From Bacillota bacterium (GTDB taxonomy: Bacteria; Bacillota; Clostridia; Christensenellales; Aristaeellaceae), in assembly GCA_023411395.1 (NCBI GenBank), contig JAEYOV010000084.1, positions 142,432-206,431 on the forward strand: a stretch of DNA of 64,000 bases, given 5' to 3'. Below the pieces are notes generated by a model. That model was not told the origin of the DNA. It saw nothing but the letters and a program-made list of their open reading frames with translations, and ran no database searches. Below are positions 16,779-24,633 of this stretch, piece after piece. Within the stretch, counting starts at the first letter, position 1. Each line of letters starts with the position of its first letter. A program made the position numbers and the translations under genes.

Positions 16779-17597
16779 TCACTCGGCCGGGATATAGGTG
16801 GGATTGATCGGGGCGGATACGTCGATACTCCCCCTTACGCGGCCCGACCCCCTCAAATAGTCAAGCACAGCCCGCATGGCGCCTATCTTGGCCTGCATTT
16901 CCCCGTCATCCCCCAGGCGGATGGTGAATCCGTCCACAGATACCAAATACAGATTGTCCATATCTGCAAGATTTAATTCCGAAATTTGGGAGATAGTTTC
17001 CTGCATTGCCAGTTCTGACATCACCCTGCGGTAGGCGGCAAGCTGTTCCTCCCTTTGGCAGGTGATGTAGCGGCCCAGCACGCTGGAGGCGATTTGAAGC
17101 CCGGTCACGGCAACAAGCCCCTCGGTAAGCTGCAGCGTCTGCGTCTGCTCCAATACCATTCCTTCCCCATCCAATGTATACTGTTCCCCCATGGACTGGA
17201 TATTGGCCCGGGGTATGCGCTCAAACACCTGTATGATCAGCCCGTCGGGATAATCCCGCTGCATATCCACAAAGATCAGGTACCGGTCTTTGTTGATATT
17301 GTTGCGTATCTTTTCCTCATCCAGCAGCAGGATGTTGTCGTCTTCCATCACCCCGGCCAGTGTCACCACCTCCTGGGGCGTGCGGTAGGTGACGCCAACC
17401 ACCTGCACGCGTTTCAAGCGGAACAGTGTGCTGTGCAGGATGATCCCTACCCCCACCAGCACAAAAAGCAGGCAAAGCACAGCCCAAAGGCCCCTGCCCT
17501 TTGGGCGGGACCTTTTTGCCTGATCCGCAATATGGGCTGAACCGGGCTCGGGGCGCATCTCCTCCCGTACCCGGCCGGGGCCACCGTGCTGTGTCAC
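16779..17597 (-). CDS. divIB: Cell division protein DivIB/FtsQ
   Basis: This bitopic divisome protein links early and late division proteins. The 272-residue product has a Pro/Arg-rich cytosolic tail, one membrane segment at about residues 36-56 (LWAVLCLLFVLVGVGIILHS), and then a POTRA domain (FRLKRVQVVGVTYRTPQEVV) and a beta domain. The start is GTG at 17597, with AGGGAGG 8 nt upstream; a GTG three codons earlier overlaps that site. It follows murA by 33 nt. The C-terminal tail is short compared with some DivIB proteins. Confidence 0.9.
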   Translation of the reverse strand: MTQHGGPGRVREEMRPEPGSAHIADQAKRSRPKGRGLWAVLCLLFVLVGVGIILHSTLFRLKRVQVVGVTYRTPQEVVTLAGVMEDDNILLLDEEKIRNNINKDRYLIFVDMQRDYPDGLIIQVFERIPRANIQSMGEQYTLDGEGMVLEQTQTLQLTEGLVAVTGLQIASSVLGRYITCQREEQLAAYRRVMSELAMQETISQISELNLADMDNLYLVSVDGFTIRLGDDGEMQAKIGAMRAVLDYLRGSGRVRGSIDVSAPINPTYIPAE

Positions 17598-17630
17598 AGG
17601 GATCACCTCCCTTGCTTTGGTATCTTCCAG

Positions 17631-18884
17631 TCATTCTACCCTTTGTATCTTCGCGCCCAGGCTTACAAGCATGCCTTCCAGGTTTTCATATCCACGGTCT
17701 ATAAGATGTACGTTGTCTACCTCGGTGATACCCTGGGCCGCCAGCCCGGCGATGACCAGCGCGGCCCCGCCCCGCAAATCCCTGGCGTTGACCCGGGCGC
17801 CGTAAAGTGCCTCCACACCTTGCACGATCGCCATGCGCCCGTTGACGACAATGTTGGCGCCCATGCGGTTCAAATCCCCCGCGTGGGTAAAACGGTTCTC
17901 AAATACATTCTCCACCACGATGGAAGTTCCCTTCGCGATGGCTGACAAAGCCAGCATCTGCACCTGCATATCGGTAGGAAAGCCCGGATGGGGCTGCGTT
18001 TGAAGCTGCTGAAAGGCGGTCAGCCGCTTGGGCGCCTTCAAATCGATGGTGCCGATCTTCTCCCGTATCTCACAGCCCATTTCACGGAGCTTCGCCAGCA
18101 CCGCCACCATGTCCCTGCAAGGAGCGTTGTCCAGGTGCACCTCACCGCCGGTGATAGCCGCAGCGGCCAGCAGCGTGCCAGCCACGATCCTGTCGGGGAT
18201 GGGGCGGTACACCGCGCCGTGCAGCGCTCTTACACCTTTTACCAGGATGGTATGGGTGCCCGCGCCACGGACATTGCCGCCCAGGGCATTGATGAACCTT
18301 TGAAGATCCTCGATCTCCGGCTCCCTGGCCGCATTGTGGATGGTGGTGGTTCCCGGGATCAAAACCGCCGCCATCATCACGTTTTCCGTAGCGCCCACGC
18401 TGGGGTAGTCAAAGTGTACATCGGCCGCGTGCATATCCCGCCCGTCGCAATGGATCAGCCCGCCTTCCTCCAGAATGGTCACGCCCAGCCTGCGCAGCCC
18501 CTGCAAATGCAGGTCAATGGGCCGCATGCCGATTTCGCATCCGCCGGGGTATGTGACCGTCGCCCTGCGGAACCGGCCCAGGATCGGTCCCAGCAAAAAT
18601 ATGGAGGAACGTATCTGTTTGGAGAGGCTGTCCGGCATCTCCCAATTATGTAATTCGCTGGAGACAATATGCATTGTGCCTTCCGAACGGGTGATCCGGC
18701 AGCCCAAAATTTCCAATATATCAGCCATATGATGGGCATCGCTGATCATGGGGCAGTCCAGCAGCGTGACTTCCTCCCGAGTCAAAATGCTGGCAGCCAA
18801 AATAGGCAGCACGGCGTTCTTGGCGCTGTTCACGCGGACGGAACCCGCCAAGGGCGTCCCACCCTCCACACGGAAAAATCCCAT
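17631..18884 (-). CDS. murA: UDP-N-acetylglucosamine 1-carboxyvinyltransferase
   Basis: MurA transfers enolpyruvate from PEP to UDP-GlcNAc, the first committed step of peptidoglycan synthesis. The 417-residue protein shows the catalytic-loop cysteine in YPGGCEIGMRPIDLHLQGL, which predicts fosfomycin sensitivity, and the N-terminal KNAVLPILAAS substrate motif. The ATG at 18884 has GGAGGTG 7 nt upstream; a GTG five codons earlier overlaps it. It occupies the position between ftsW and divIB where murG/murC/murB usually lie. Confidence 0.96.
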   Translation of the reverse strand: MGFFRVEGGTPLAGSVRVNSAKNAVLPILAASILTREEVTLLDCPMISDAHHMADILEILGCRITRSEGTMHIVSSELHNWEMPDSLSKQIRSSIFLLGPILGRFRRATVTYPGGCEIGMRPIDLHLQGLRRLGVTILEEGGLIHCDGRDMHAADVHFDYPSVGATENVMMAAVLIPGTTTIHNAAREPEIEDLQRFINALGGNVRGAGTHTILVKGVRALHGAVYRPIPDRIVAGTLLAAAAITGGEVHLDNAPCRDMVAVLAKLREMGCEIREKIGTIDLKAPKRLTAFQQLQTQPHPGFPTDMQVQMLALSAIAKGTSIVVENVFENRFTHAGDLNRMGANIVVNGRMAIVQGVEALYGARVNARDLRGGAALVIAGLAAQGITEVDNVHLIDRGYENLEGMLVSLGAKIQRVE

Positions 18885-18972
18885 GTGTTTCACCTCCACC
18901 GTTATTTCCCGTGCTTCATCCTATGTCGGCGGGAAAATTTGGTGAGGCGGGTGAAAAATGGGGTGAGGGGGA

Positions 18973-20130
18973 TTACCGGAGATTCCGTTCGCCGCTGCGG
19001 CTGATATTCAGAAGGATGCCTACCGCCGCCATCAAAATGGAGATGGAAGTCCCCCCCTTACTGAAGAATGGCAGCGGCAGGCCCGTGGTGGGCAGGATAC
19101 CCACCACCACCCCCATGTTCAAAAACGCCTGGATGGTGATCATGGAGGTGATCCCCGCCGCAAGAAGGCATCCAAATTTATCCTTGCAGGTCACGGCGAT
19201 GCGCATGCCGATAAACATGAAGACCACAAAAAGCGTGATGACCGCAAGGCATCCAAACAGCCCGAAATCCTCCCCAACGATGGCGAAAATAAAATCGCTC
19301 TCCGGATAGGGCAGGTAGGCATACTTTTGACGGCCACGGCCCAACCCCATGCCGAACAGCCCGCCGGAGCCAAAGGCGATAAGCGATTGGGCCAACTGGT
19401 AGCCCTCGTCGCTCATCTTGGCAAACGGATCGCGGAAGGATAATAACCGCTCCCGGCGGTAGGGCTCGCTCCAGGCGTAAAACAGGCCCGCCGCCACGCC
19501 CAAAATTCCCATCAGGCCAAGGTGCTTCCATTTGGCGCCTGCCATCAACACCATCACGCCGCTGACCATGAGGATGGACATAGCTGTGGAGAGGTTGGGC
19601 TGTTCCAGGATCAGCAGGAAAAAGAAGGCTGGAATCACCATCAGCGGCACGATGCCCTTAAACAGGGACCGAACGCTGTCGCCGCTGTTGGAAAGCGCGG
19701 TGGCCAGAAAAGCCACCACCGCGAACTTGCACAGCTCCGACGGCTGAAAGCTCATTCCCGCAATGTTCAGCCATCGCCTTGACCCGTTCAGGTATACGCC
19801 GATGCCGGGAATCAGCACCAGCACCAGCAGTACGGCGCTCAATCCCAGCCCCGTTAATATCACCCAGGGCTTTTTCCAAAAGGAAAAGTGCACCCGGGAG
19901 GTAAAAATCATGGCCGCAAGCCCCACCCCGATACCGATGAGCTGCTCTTTGACCTCGCCCAGAGCGTCACCCTTGTCCTGGGCAGTATAGTAAGTGGCGC
20001 TGAACAACACCAACAGCCCTGCCATCAGCAGAAGCATTAGTGTCACCACCATGGCGCCATCCACACCGCGATGTTTTTGCGCCGGCAATGTTCTGTTGCC
20101 CGCCCTTACGGCGGCCCCTGATTCCGTCAT
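18973..20130 (-). CDS. ftsW: Septal peptidoglycan glycosyltransferase FtsW
   Basis: This SEDS-family membrane enzyme polymerises lipid II at the septum together with a class B PBP. The 385-residue protein has about ten membrane segments. It carries the family motifs NGSRRWLNIAGMSFQPSE, ILEQPNLSTA, and the C-terminal GILPTTGLPLPFFSKGGTS. A RodA/SpoVE assignment cannot be excluded, but position in the dcw cluster favours FtsW. The ATG at 20130 has AAGGAAGC upstream. A 542-bp repeat-filled gap separates it from murD. Confidence 0.95.
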   Translation of the reverse strand: MTESGAAVRAGNRTLPAQKHRGVDGAMVVTLMLLLMAGLLVLFSATYYTAQDKGDALGEVKEQLIGIGVGLAAMIFTSRVHFSFWKKPWVILTGLGLSAVLLVLVLIPGIGVYLNGSRRWLNIAGMSFQPSELCKFAVVAFLATALSNSGDSVRSLFKGIVPLMVIPAFFFLLILEQPNLSTAMSILMVSGVMVLMAGAKWKHLGLMGILGVAAGLFYAWSEPYRRERLLSFRDPFAKMSDEGYQLAQSLIAFGSGGLFGMGLGRGRQKYAYLPYPESDFIFAIVGEDFGLFGCLAVITLFVVFMFIGMRIAVTCKDKFGCLLAAGITSMITIQAFLNMGVVVGILPTTGLPLPFFSKGGTSISILMAAVGILLNISRSGERNLR

Positions 20131-20195
20131 GCTTCCTTACCTTTCCGGCGGCTTAAACCGCCCGTCAGGCGCCCTCGGGGGAGGAAGGGAGCATA

Positions 20196-20226
20196 GTCGT
20201 GAAAATAACTTTGTTATTTTCACGAC
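20196..20226. repeat. 14-bp perfect hairpin at the end of element copy 2
   Basis: GTCGTGAAAATAAC (20196-20209) pairs perfectly with GTTATTTTCACGAC (20213-20226) around a 3-nt loop. It keeps the GTCG...CGAC closing pairs seen in other copies but has a different interior. No T run follows on the ftsW side. Confidence 0.7.
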
Positions 20227-20402
20227 TCCGCACGTTTTCCCTGTGTACCATGCACTGCCCATCGCTGCGCTCGGTCAATGCATGGCACACGGCCGGGAAA
20301 CCGTGTAAGGAATGCTTGCTTCGCAAGCACCCGCCCGCCCGGCGGAGCCGGGCGATACGATTTCAAACGAGGGGACTTCGGTCCCCTCGTTGCACCCCTG
20401 GG
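20196..20402 (-). repeat. Dispersed structured element, copy 2 (subtype B)
   Basis: On the minus strand it runs AACGAGGGG/CCCCTCGTT stem, GCCCGGCtccGCCGGGC stem, GCTTGCgaaGCAAGC stem, CACGGTTTCCC...GGGAAAACGTG stem with an inner CCATGCATTG/CAGTGCATGG hairpin, and the perfect terminal hairpin at 20196-20226. The terminal hairpin points to the 5' end of ftsW rather than to a gene end. Confidence 0.85.
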
Positions 20403-20489
20403 GATAATTGATAGCCAGGAATTACATATCCATCTGTACACTGCAATACTGCACCGAAAGAACGCCGCATGACCACAGATAATGCATTA

Positions 20490-20672
20490 ATACAAGAAGT
20501 TGGCCCCCGAAGGTCCAGGGTGACGGAGCCTGGCCGCCGCCGGTGGCGGCAATAGACCAGGCGGAGGAAACGGGCGAAACGAGCGCTGGGAGCGGCAGCG
20601 AACCGGCGCGACGCTTGAGCCCGTGGGAGGAAAGCCCTTTGGTCGCGTCCGAAGACGCGAAATCCCCTGTCC
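20490..20672. repeat. G+C-rich structured stretch after murD, probable second dispersed repeat
   Basis: It is visibly richer in G+C than the flanks and contains hairpins such as CGCGTCcgaaGACGCG and CCGCCGccggtGGCGG. No reading frame with a start site is present, and no known RNA family was recognised. It begins a few bases from the murD stop codon. The look is of a dispersed intergenic repeat, but only one copy lies in the window. Confidence 0.4.
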
Positions 20673-22034
20673 TTAGATTAATGCGTTCACCAATTCCTTG
20701 AAGATGCGGCCACGCTGCTCATAGTCTGTGAACATATCGAAACTTGCGCAAGCGGGAGAGAAGAGCACATTGCCTCCGGGCACGGCATGGGTGCGGGCCT
20801 TGTCGATGGCATCCTTGAGGGTCTGAGCATGGGTGATACAGTCAAAGCCCGCATCCAGCAGCGCTTTTTCGATCTGCCCGGCCGTCTGCCCCAGCAGCAC
20901 CGCGTGGGCCATATACGGCGATGCAGCAATCTCCTTTGCCAGCGGCGCAAAGTCGGCATGCTTGTCATACCCGCCCAGCATGATCACCGTGGGCGCGCGC
21001 ATCGTTTGAACCGCCTTGATGGTGGAATCCACATTGGTGCCCTTGCTGTCGTTGAAGTAGATCACGCCATTCAGTTCCCGCGTGCGCTCAATGCGGTGCT
21101 CCACGCCCTGAAAGGTGCGCAGGGAATGGCGGATCACCGGCGCCGGCACGCCCATGGCCACCGCCACCGCCGTGGCCGCCAGGGCGTTTTCCAGGTTGTG
21201 CGGGCCGGGAATGTACACGGCCTCCGTTTCACACACGGCCCGCGTCTCCCCGCCCCAGGCGCACATGATTTTGCCATTTTCCACAAAGGCGCCAAGGGGT
21301 ACCGCCTGCGTCCTGGAGAACCAGGCCACCCGGCTTTTCAATTGTCCCGCCATTTCCTGCAAAATGGGATCGTCGAAATTCAGCACCGCCACATCCTGGT
21401 TTGTTTGGTTTTCAAACAGCCGCGCCTTCATGCGGATATATTCCTGCATGGTGCCGTGGCGGTTGAGGTGGTCCTCGGTGATGTTCAGCAACGCCGCCAC
21501 CTTTGGGTGAAAGGTATCAATGCTCTCCAGTTGGAAGCTGGAAACCTCCGCCACGATCACATCCTCACGGCGGCTTGACATGGCTGCCTGGCACATGGGA
21601 TAGCCGATGTTTCCGGCCACATAGGTCAGCTTTCCGGCGTTTTTGAAGATTTCCCCCAGCAATGAAACCGTGGTGGTTTTTCCGTTGGTGCCGGAGACCG
21701 CCACCACCGTCCCTTCCGCCAGCTGATAGCCCAATTCCAATTCCGCAAGCACCGGCAAGCCCATTTCCCGGGCCTTTGCAATAAAGGGAGACTGGATGGG
21801 CACGCCGGGGCTGATGACGACAGCATCCACCTGCGGAAGCAGCGTTTCCGGCTCCTCCCCCAGATGCCACCTTACCGGAAGCGTATCCAGCTCGTCCAGG
21901 GAAGTGCGCAGCGCTTCCCGCTTCTTTTGATCCACCAAAAAAGGCGTAGCGCCATGCTTCACCAGCAATTGCGCAGCGGCCACACCGCTGCGGGCCATGC
22001 CAACCACCATCACATTTTTGTGCTCCCAGTTCAA
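20673..22034 (-). CDS. murD: UDP-N-acetylmuramoyl-L-alanine--D-glutamate ligase
   Basis: MurD adds D-glutamate to UDP-MurNAc-L-Ala with ATP. The 453-residue product has an N-terminal Rossmann motif VMVVGMARSGVAAAQLL, the ATP-binding GTNGKTTTVSLLGEI near residue 115, and C-terminal YFNDSKGTNVDSTIKA with GGYDKHADF. It starts at TTG 22034, with AAGGGGG 7 nt upstream; no ATG fits the family N-terminus. It is followed by the repeat-filled gap before ftsW. Confidence 0.96.
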   Translation of the reverse strand: MNWEHKNVMVVGMARSGVAAAQLLVKHGATPFLVDQKKREALRTSLDELDTLPVRWHLGEEPETLLPQVDAVVISPGVPIQSPFIAKAREMGLPVLAELELGYQLAEGTVVAVSGTNGKTTTVSLLGEIFKNAGKLTYVAGNIGYPMCQAAMSSRREDVIVAEVSSFQLESIDTFHPKVAALLNITEDHLNRHGTMQEYIRMKARLFENQTNQDVAVLNFDDPILQEMAGQLKSRVAWFSRTQAVPLGAFVENGKIMCAWGGETRAVCETEAVYIPGPHNLENALAATAVAVAMGVPAPVIRHSLRTFQGVEHRIERTRELNGVIYFNDSKGTNVDSTIKAVQTMRAPTVIMLGGYDKHADFAPLAKEIAASPYMAHAVLLGQTAGQIEKALLDAGFDCITHAQTLKDAIDKARTHAVPGGNVLFSPACASFDMFTDYEQRGRIFKELVNALI

Positions 22035-22074
22035 GCCAATACCCCCTTACAGCCGGATATGCGCCGTATCTGAA

Positions 22075-23103
22075 TTAGTATATGCCGGTCACATTCATGG
22101 ATAGGAGTGCCACCAGGGACAAAATCCCTGTAACGATAGCATACAGGGCCACCACCTGCGTTTCCGAATAGCCGCTCAGCTCAAAGTGGTGATGAATGGG
22201 CGACATCTTGAATATGCGCTTGCCGTGGGTGAGCTTGAAGTAGGCAACCTGCATCATCACCGATACGGAGGACATGACCATGGTGAAAGCGATCAGCAGC
22301 AGCATCAGCGGCTGACGCAAAAGCATGGCCATGGCCACTGTGGCCCCGCCGATGAACATTGATCCGGTATCCCCCATGAACACCATGGCCGGATAGCGGT
22401 TGAACCGTAAAAAGCCCATGCATGCGCCAGTCAGCGCCAGGGCGAAGATGCCAATGTTATACAGGTTGTCACCATACATGGAATAGCTGAACATGGCAAC
22501 TGTCGGCATGAGAAACACGGCCATCAATCCCCATGCAGCGCTGCCGATCACCGTCACGGTAGATAAAAGGCCGTCCAGCCCGTCCTGCAGGTTGGCGCTG
22601 TTGGTCATGAAAATTACCACCAGCGTCATCAGCGGGATATAAAAGATACCCAAATCCCATTCCATGTTCAAAAAGGGAACCCAAATCCTGCTGCCCACCT
22701 GGGGATGAAAATAGCAATACACCGAAAAACCCGCTGCCAGCACTACCTGGCCGGCGATCTTCTGCCAGGGCGTCAGGCCCAGGCTGCGCTTTTTGACCAC
22801 CTTGATATAGTCGTCGGCAAAGCCGATTGCCATACAGCCCACAGCGAGCGCGCAGGCCATCAGGGAAAAATCCCACAGGCCATACCAACTGCCCTGATGC
22901 AGGATAAGCGCCGCCGCAACGGTGACAAGAGCAATGAGAAGCCCGCCCATGGTGGGCGTGCCCTGCTTTGTCTTGTGGGATTGCGGACCCAGTTCATAAA
23001 TCGTCTGTCCAAACTTCAGCCTGCGCAAAACGGGCAGCGCCCTGGGTCCCAGAACCAACAGTAACGCAAAGGCGATAAGAAGCGCCAGGATCATCCTTTG
23101 CAT
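22075..23103 (-). CDS. mraY: Phospho-N-acetylmuramoyl-pentapeptide-transferase
   Basis: MraY makes lipid I from UDP-MurNAc-pentapeptide and undecaprenyl phosphate. The 342-residue protein has about ten membrane segments and the family motifs GTPTMGGL, GFADDYIKVVKKRSLGL with the catalytic DD pair, NSANLQDGLDGL, and SPIHHHFELSG. The ATG at 23103 has GAGGAGG upstream. It follows murE by 37 nt with no murF between them, unlike the usual order. Confidence 0.97.
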   Translation of the reverse strand: MQRMILALLIAFALLLVLGPRALPVLRRLKFGQTIYELGPQSHKTKQGTPTMGGLLIALVTVAAALILHQGSWYGLWDFSLMACALAVGCMAIGFADDYIKVVKKRSLGLTPWQKIAGQVVLAAGFSVYCYFHPQVGSRIWVPFLNMEWDLGIFYIPLMTLVVIFMTNSANLQDGLDGLLSTVTVIGSAAWGLMAVFLMPTVAMFSYSMYGDNLYNIGIFALALTGACMGFLRFNRYPAMVFMGDTGSMFIGGATVAMAMLLRQPLMLLLIAFTMVMSSVSVMMQVAYFKLTHGKRIFKMSPIHHHFELSGYSETQVVALYAIVTGILSLVALLSMNVTGIY

Positions 23104-23140
23104 GCATTTCCTCCTCGTAATTTAAGGCCATGCGGCACAG

Positions 23141-24601
23141 TTATTTCTGCATTTCCTTCAAAAGCTCCGCCACTACCTCTTTTTCGTCAAAGGGCCGCTT
23201 TACACCCATCACTTCCTGGTAGGTCTCATGCCCTTTCCCGGCCAGGATGATGACATCCCCTTCCCGGCCGATTTCCAAGGCGTGGCGGATGGCGTCGCGC
23301 CGGTTCTCAATCACGGTGTATCTGCCGCGGGTGCGTTTGATCCCTTCCTCAATCGCGGCCAGAATAGCGTAGGGGTCCTCCGTCCTGGGATTATCGCTGG
23401 TGAGAATGGAATAATCCGCCATCCGTCCGCCGATCTCACCCATGATGGGCCGCTTGCCGTGATCCCGGTCGCCGCCGCAGCCGAACACCACAATGACACG
23501 CTTTCTGGCAAACTCCCTGACGGCGGTCAGTATATTCTCCAGCGCGTCCGGAGAATGGGAATAGTCAAGTATCACCTTGTAGGGTGTGTTGGTGGGCAGC
23601 ATTTCAATGCGGCCAGGCACCGCCTTCACGCTTTCCAGCCCCAGTTTGATATCTTCTCCCGAAACGCCCAGAATCATGGCCAGGGATGCCGCGGCGATGG
23701 CGTTATAAACGTTGAACATTCCGGTCATTTTCAGGTTGATGGCGACGTGGTGCATATCCCGAAGCTTCAGGTCAAAGCGCACGCCGTCCTCGCTGATTTC
23801 AATATCCCTTGCATACAGGTCGGCACTGGCGCAGATGCCATAGGTGATATAAGGAATATTCAGGTCCTTCAGCATGTTGGGGGTGTTGTCCTCGTCCGCG
23901 TTGAAGGAGGCGTTGCGCGTCATGCCGGAGGTGAACAATTCCTTCTTGGCCTCAAAATAACGTTCCATGGTATGGAAATAATCCAGATGATCCTGGGAGA
24001 GGTTTGTGAAGCAAGCCGCCTCAAAAACAAGCCCATCGAGCCTATGCATGTCCATGGCATGGGCGGAAACCTCCATGCTCACTACCTGTACACCCGCATC
24101 CGCCATCTGCCTGAGCGTTGCCTGCAGGTCGATGGGATCGGGGGTGGTCAGGTCGCTTTTTAATTTTTGATTTCCAATCATGTTGCCTGTGGTGCCGATG
24201 AGGCCGCAGGAATAACCTGCCTGCTCCATGATGGCTTTCAAAAGATAGCTGGTGGTGGTCTTGCCCTTGGTGCCGGTCACACCCACCAGTTTCATCTGCC
24301 TGGCGGGATGGCCATAAAAAGCGGCTGCCATGCGGGCCATAGCCGCCCGGCCGTTTTTCACCAGCACCTGCGCCACGGAGATTTCAGGCAGGAACCTTTC
24401 CACTACCAGGCCTACGCAGCCATTGGCAACCGCCTGGGGCGCAAACTGATGGGCGTCGAAGCGCGCCCCGGAAATGCAGAAGAACAGCCCCTTTTCCACC
24501 TTCTCCCGGCTGTTGGAGGTGATCTGGCCTATTTCCGTCGCCATCTCGCCCCGGGTATCCAGCAAATAGGGCAAATCGGCAAGCAGCGCTTCCAATTTCA
24601 T
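23141..24601 (-). CDS. murE: UDP-N-acetylmuramoyl-tripeptide synthetase (meso-DAP type)
   Basis: MurE adds the third amino acid to UDP-MurNAc-L-Ala-D-Glu. The 486-residue product has the P-loop GVTGTKGKTTTSYLL at about residues 107-121 and the substrate-selecting motif LTSDNPRTEDP. The DNPR form is characteristic of enzymes that add meso-diaminopimelate, so the wall is predicted to be DAP type. The ATG at 24601 has GGAGGGACACAAG upstream. It sits between the PBP gene and mraY. Confidence 0.96.
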   Translation of the reverse strand: MKLEALLADLPYLLDTRGEMATEIGQITSNSREKVEKGLFFCISGARFDAHQFAPQAVANGCVGLVVERFLPEISVAQVLVKNGRAAMARMAAAFYGHPARQMKLVGVTGTKGKTTTSYLLKAIMEQAGYSCGLIGTTGNMIGNQKLKSDLTTPDPIDLQATLRQMADAGVQVVSMEVSAHAMDMHRLDGLVFEAACFTNLSQDHLDYFHTMERYFEAKKELFTSGMTRNASFNADEDNTPNMLKDLNIPYITYGICASADLYARDIEISEDGVRFDLKLRDMHHVAINLKMTGMFNVYNAIAAASLAMILGVSGEDIKLGLESVKAVPGRIEMLPTNTPYKVILDYSHSPDALENILTAVREFARKRVIVVFGCGGDRDHGKRPIMGEIGGRMADYSILTSDNPRTEDPYAILAAIEEGIKRTRGRYTVIENRRDAIRHALEIGREGDVIILAGKGHETYQEVMGVKRPFDEKEVVAELLKEMQK

Positions 24602-24633
24602 CTTGTGTCCCTCCGCTTACGCTTACTTGAAAT

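Larger units (their letters stand above)
20131..20672. other. 542-bp repeat-filled gap inside the dcw cluster
   Basis: No gene was found between murD and ftsW. The gap contains dispersed element copy 2 (20196-20402) and a second G+C-rich structured stretch (about 20490-20672). No remnant of murG, murC or murF was recognised in any frame. Confidence 0.75.

Noticed and set aside
20490..20672. RNase P RNA, tmRNA or another known housekeeping RNA
   Set aside because: The sequence GGAGGAAAGC looked suggestive of RNase P, but the other conserved blocks are absent on both strands.
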